A stretch of DNA of 5,842 bases from Methanobacteriota archaeon (GTDB lineage: Archaea > Hydrothermarchaeota > Hydrothermarchaeia > Hydrothermarchaeales > BMS3B): NCBI GenBank assembly GCA_013152995.1, contig JAADFH010000027.1:3611-9452 (forward strand), given 5' to 3'. Positions 5,468 through 5,842 of the stretch are shown here, piece by piece. Numbering within the stretch: the first letter of the stretch is position 1; each line of letters starts with the position of its first letter. The notes below the pieces were generated by a model. It made no database searches, was not told where the DNA came from, and saw only the letters and a program-made list of their open reading frames with translations. A program made the position numbers and the translations under genes.

Positions 5468-5842
5468 CTACATGAGGTGAAGTATAACCATGCTCACAAT
5501 ATCTCCATAAACCGCCGACAGCAGCACTCCTGCGGTTATGGGTATGACGAAGGGCACAGCAGGTGAGACCCAGACCTCACCCTCCCCCGAAGCCTTCCCG
5601 AGCTCGGCGTCTGTGGTGAGGAGAAATCTGAAGCTTTTTCCGTTTCCGTACACCGCCTCGTAGTGCCTTATTTCGCTGGCTTTTCTGCGGTAGCCCAGGA
5701 AAAGAGCGTAGAGCTCTGAGAGGCTCCTCACCCTGGGTAGGTGTCTGAGGTTTATCAGAAAGAAGAGCAGCGGCAGGAGGAGCGTCATAGCCACGGCGTT
5801 CACGAACACCGAGAGCGCAAACACGGGGAAGAGGGTGGTGAC
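5468..5842 (-). CDS. Archaeal A24-family prepilin/preflagellin-type peptidase, C-terminal part (5' partial)
   Basis: The frame is open to the right edge, so the N-terminus lies outside; 124 residues are visible. They comprise a long hydrophobic segment (about visible residues 5-31, FPVFALSVFVNAVAMTLLLP and onward), a charged soluble region (about 32-92) with YRRK and a run ending GEGEVWVSPAVPF, and a final membrane segment (95-121) with VPFVIPITAGVLLSAVYGD. The FPxxxxxN membrane block and the WVSPAVPF...GxxxSxxYGD ending are typical of the C-terminal half of archaeal type 4 prepilin-like peptidases (FlaK/PibD/EppA-like). The two catalytic aspartates of the family lie further N-terminal and are not in the window, so activity cannot be judged. 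Family role: cleavage of class III signal peptides of archaellins, pilins and related surface-filament or binding proteins. It precedes the signal peptidase I gene in the same direction. A hydrophobic protein of another family is the main alternative. Confidence 0.75.
   Translation of the reverse strand, partial: VTTLFPVFALSVFVNAVAMTLLLPLLFFLINLRHLPRVRSLSELYALFLGYRRKASEIRHYEAVYGNGKSFRFLLTTDAELGKASGEGEVWVSPAVPFVIPITAGVLLSAVYGDIVSMVILHLM

Overview
The window is a compact, GC-rich piece of an archaeal chromosome, most likely from a euryarchaeote. The evidence is an archaeal-type MinD ATPase, an archease/RtcB RNA-ligase pair with Pyrococcus-like active-site spacing, a long-form archaeal prephenate dehydrogenase, a Ser/His archaeal-ER type signal peptidase, an archaeal A24 (preflagellin/prepilin-type) peptidase, AGG-rich arginine codon use, Shine-Dalgarno sites of the GAGGTGA type and a TATA box (TTTATAAG). 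The species cannot be fixed from this sequence. The presence of RadC, mainly a bacterial family, may point to a methanogen-like or related lineage, but that is inference.

Layout. (1) Positions 1-2437, plus strand: the 3' part of a minD-type ATPase gene, then archease, then rtcB, packed with gaps of 17 and 11 bases and probably co-transcribed. Archease activates RtcB, which seals tRNA exons and other broken RNAs. (2) Positions 2438-2486: the only real intergenic gap on the plus strand. It holds a TATA box and an imperfect direct repeat. (3) Positions 2487-4910, plus strand: a tandem-CBS protein, a RadC/JAMM protein and a TyrA prephenate dehydrogenase, with gaps of 0 and 3 bases, apparently one operon. 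(4) Positions 4902-5842, minus strand: an archaeal signal peptidase I gene preceded by an A24 membrane aspartyl peptidase gene that runs off the right edge. This pair converges on tyrA, and the two coding regions overlap tail-to-tail by 9 bases.

How the genes work together: archease and RtcB are a known functional pair. The two minus-strand genes encode two different classes of leader peptidase (Sec-type preproteins and class III archaellin/pilin-like preproteins), so they form a small protein-export processing module. The CBS-RadC-TyrA grouping has no obvious shared pathway. The most notable item is the C-terminal extension of TyrA: after a short beta-rich linker it ends in a stretch that strongly resembles the FDX-ACB domain found at the C-terminus of the bacterial phenylalanyl-tRNA synthetase beta chain. 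I see no transposon, CRISPR array, tRNA, rRNA or prophage gene, and no non-coding stretch longer than about 50 bases.
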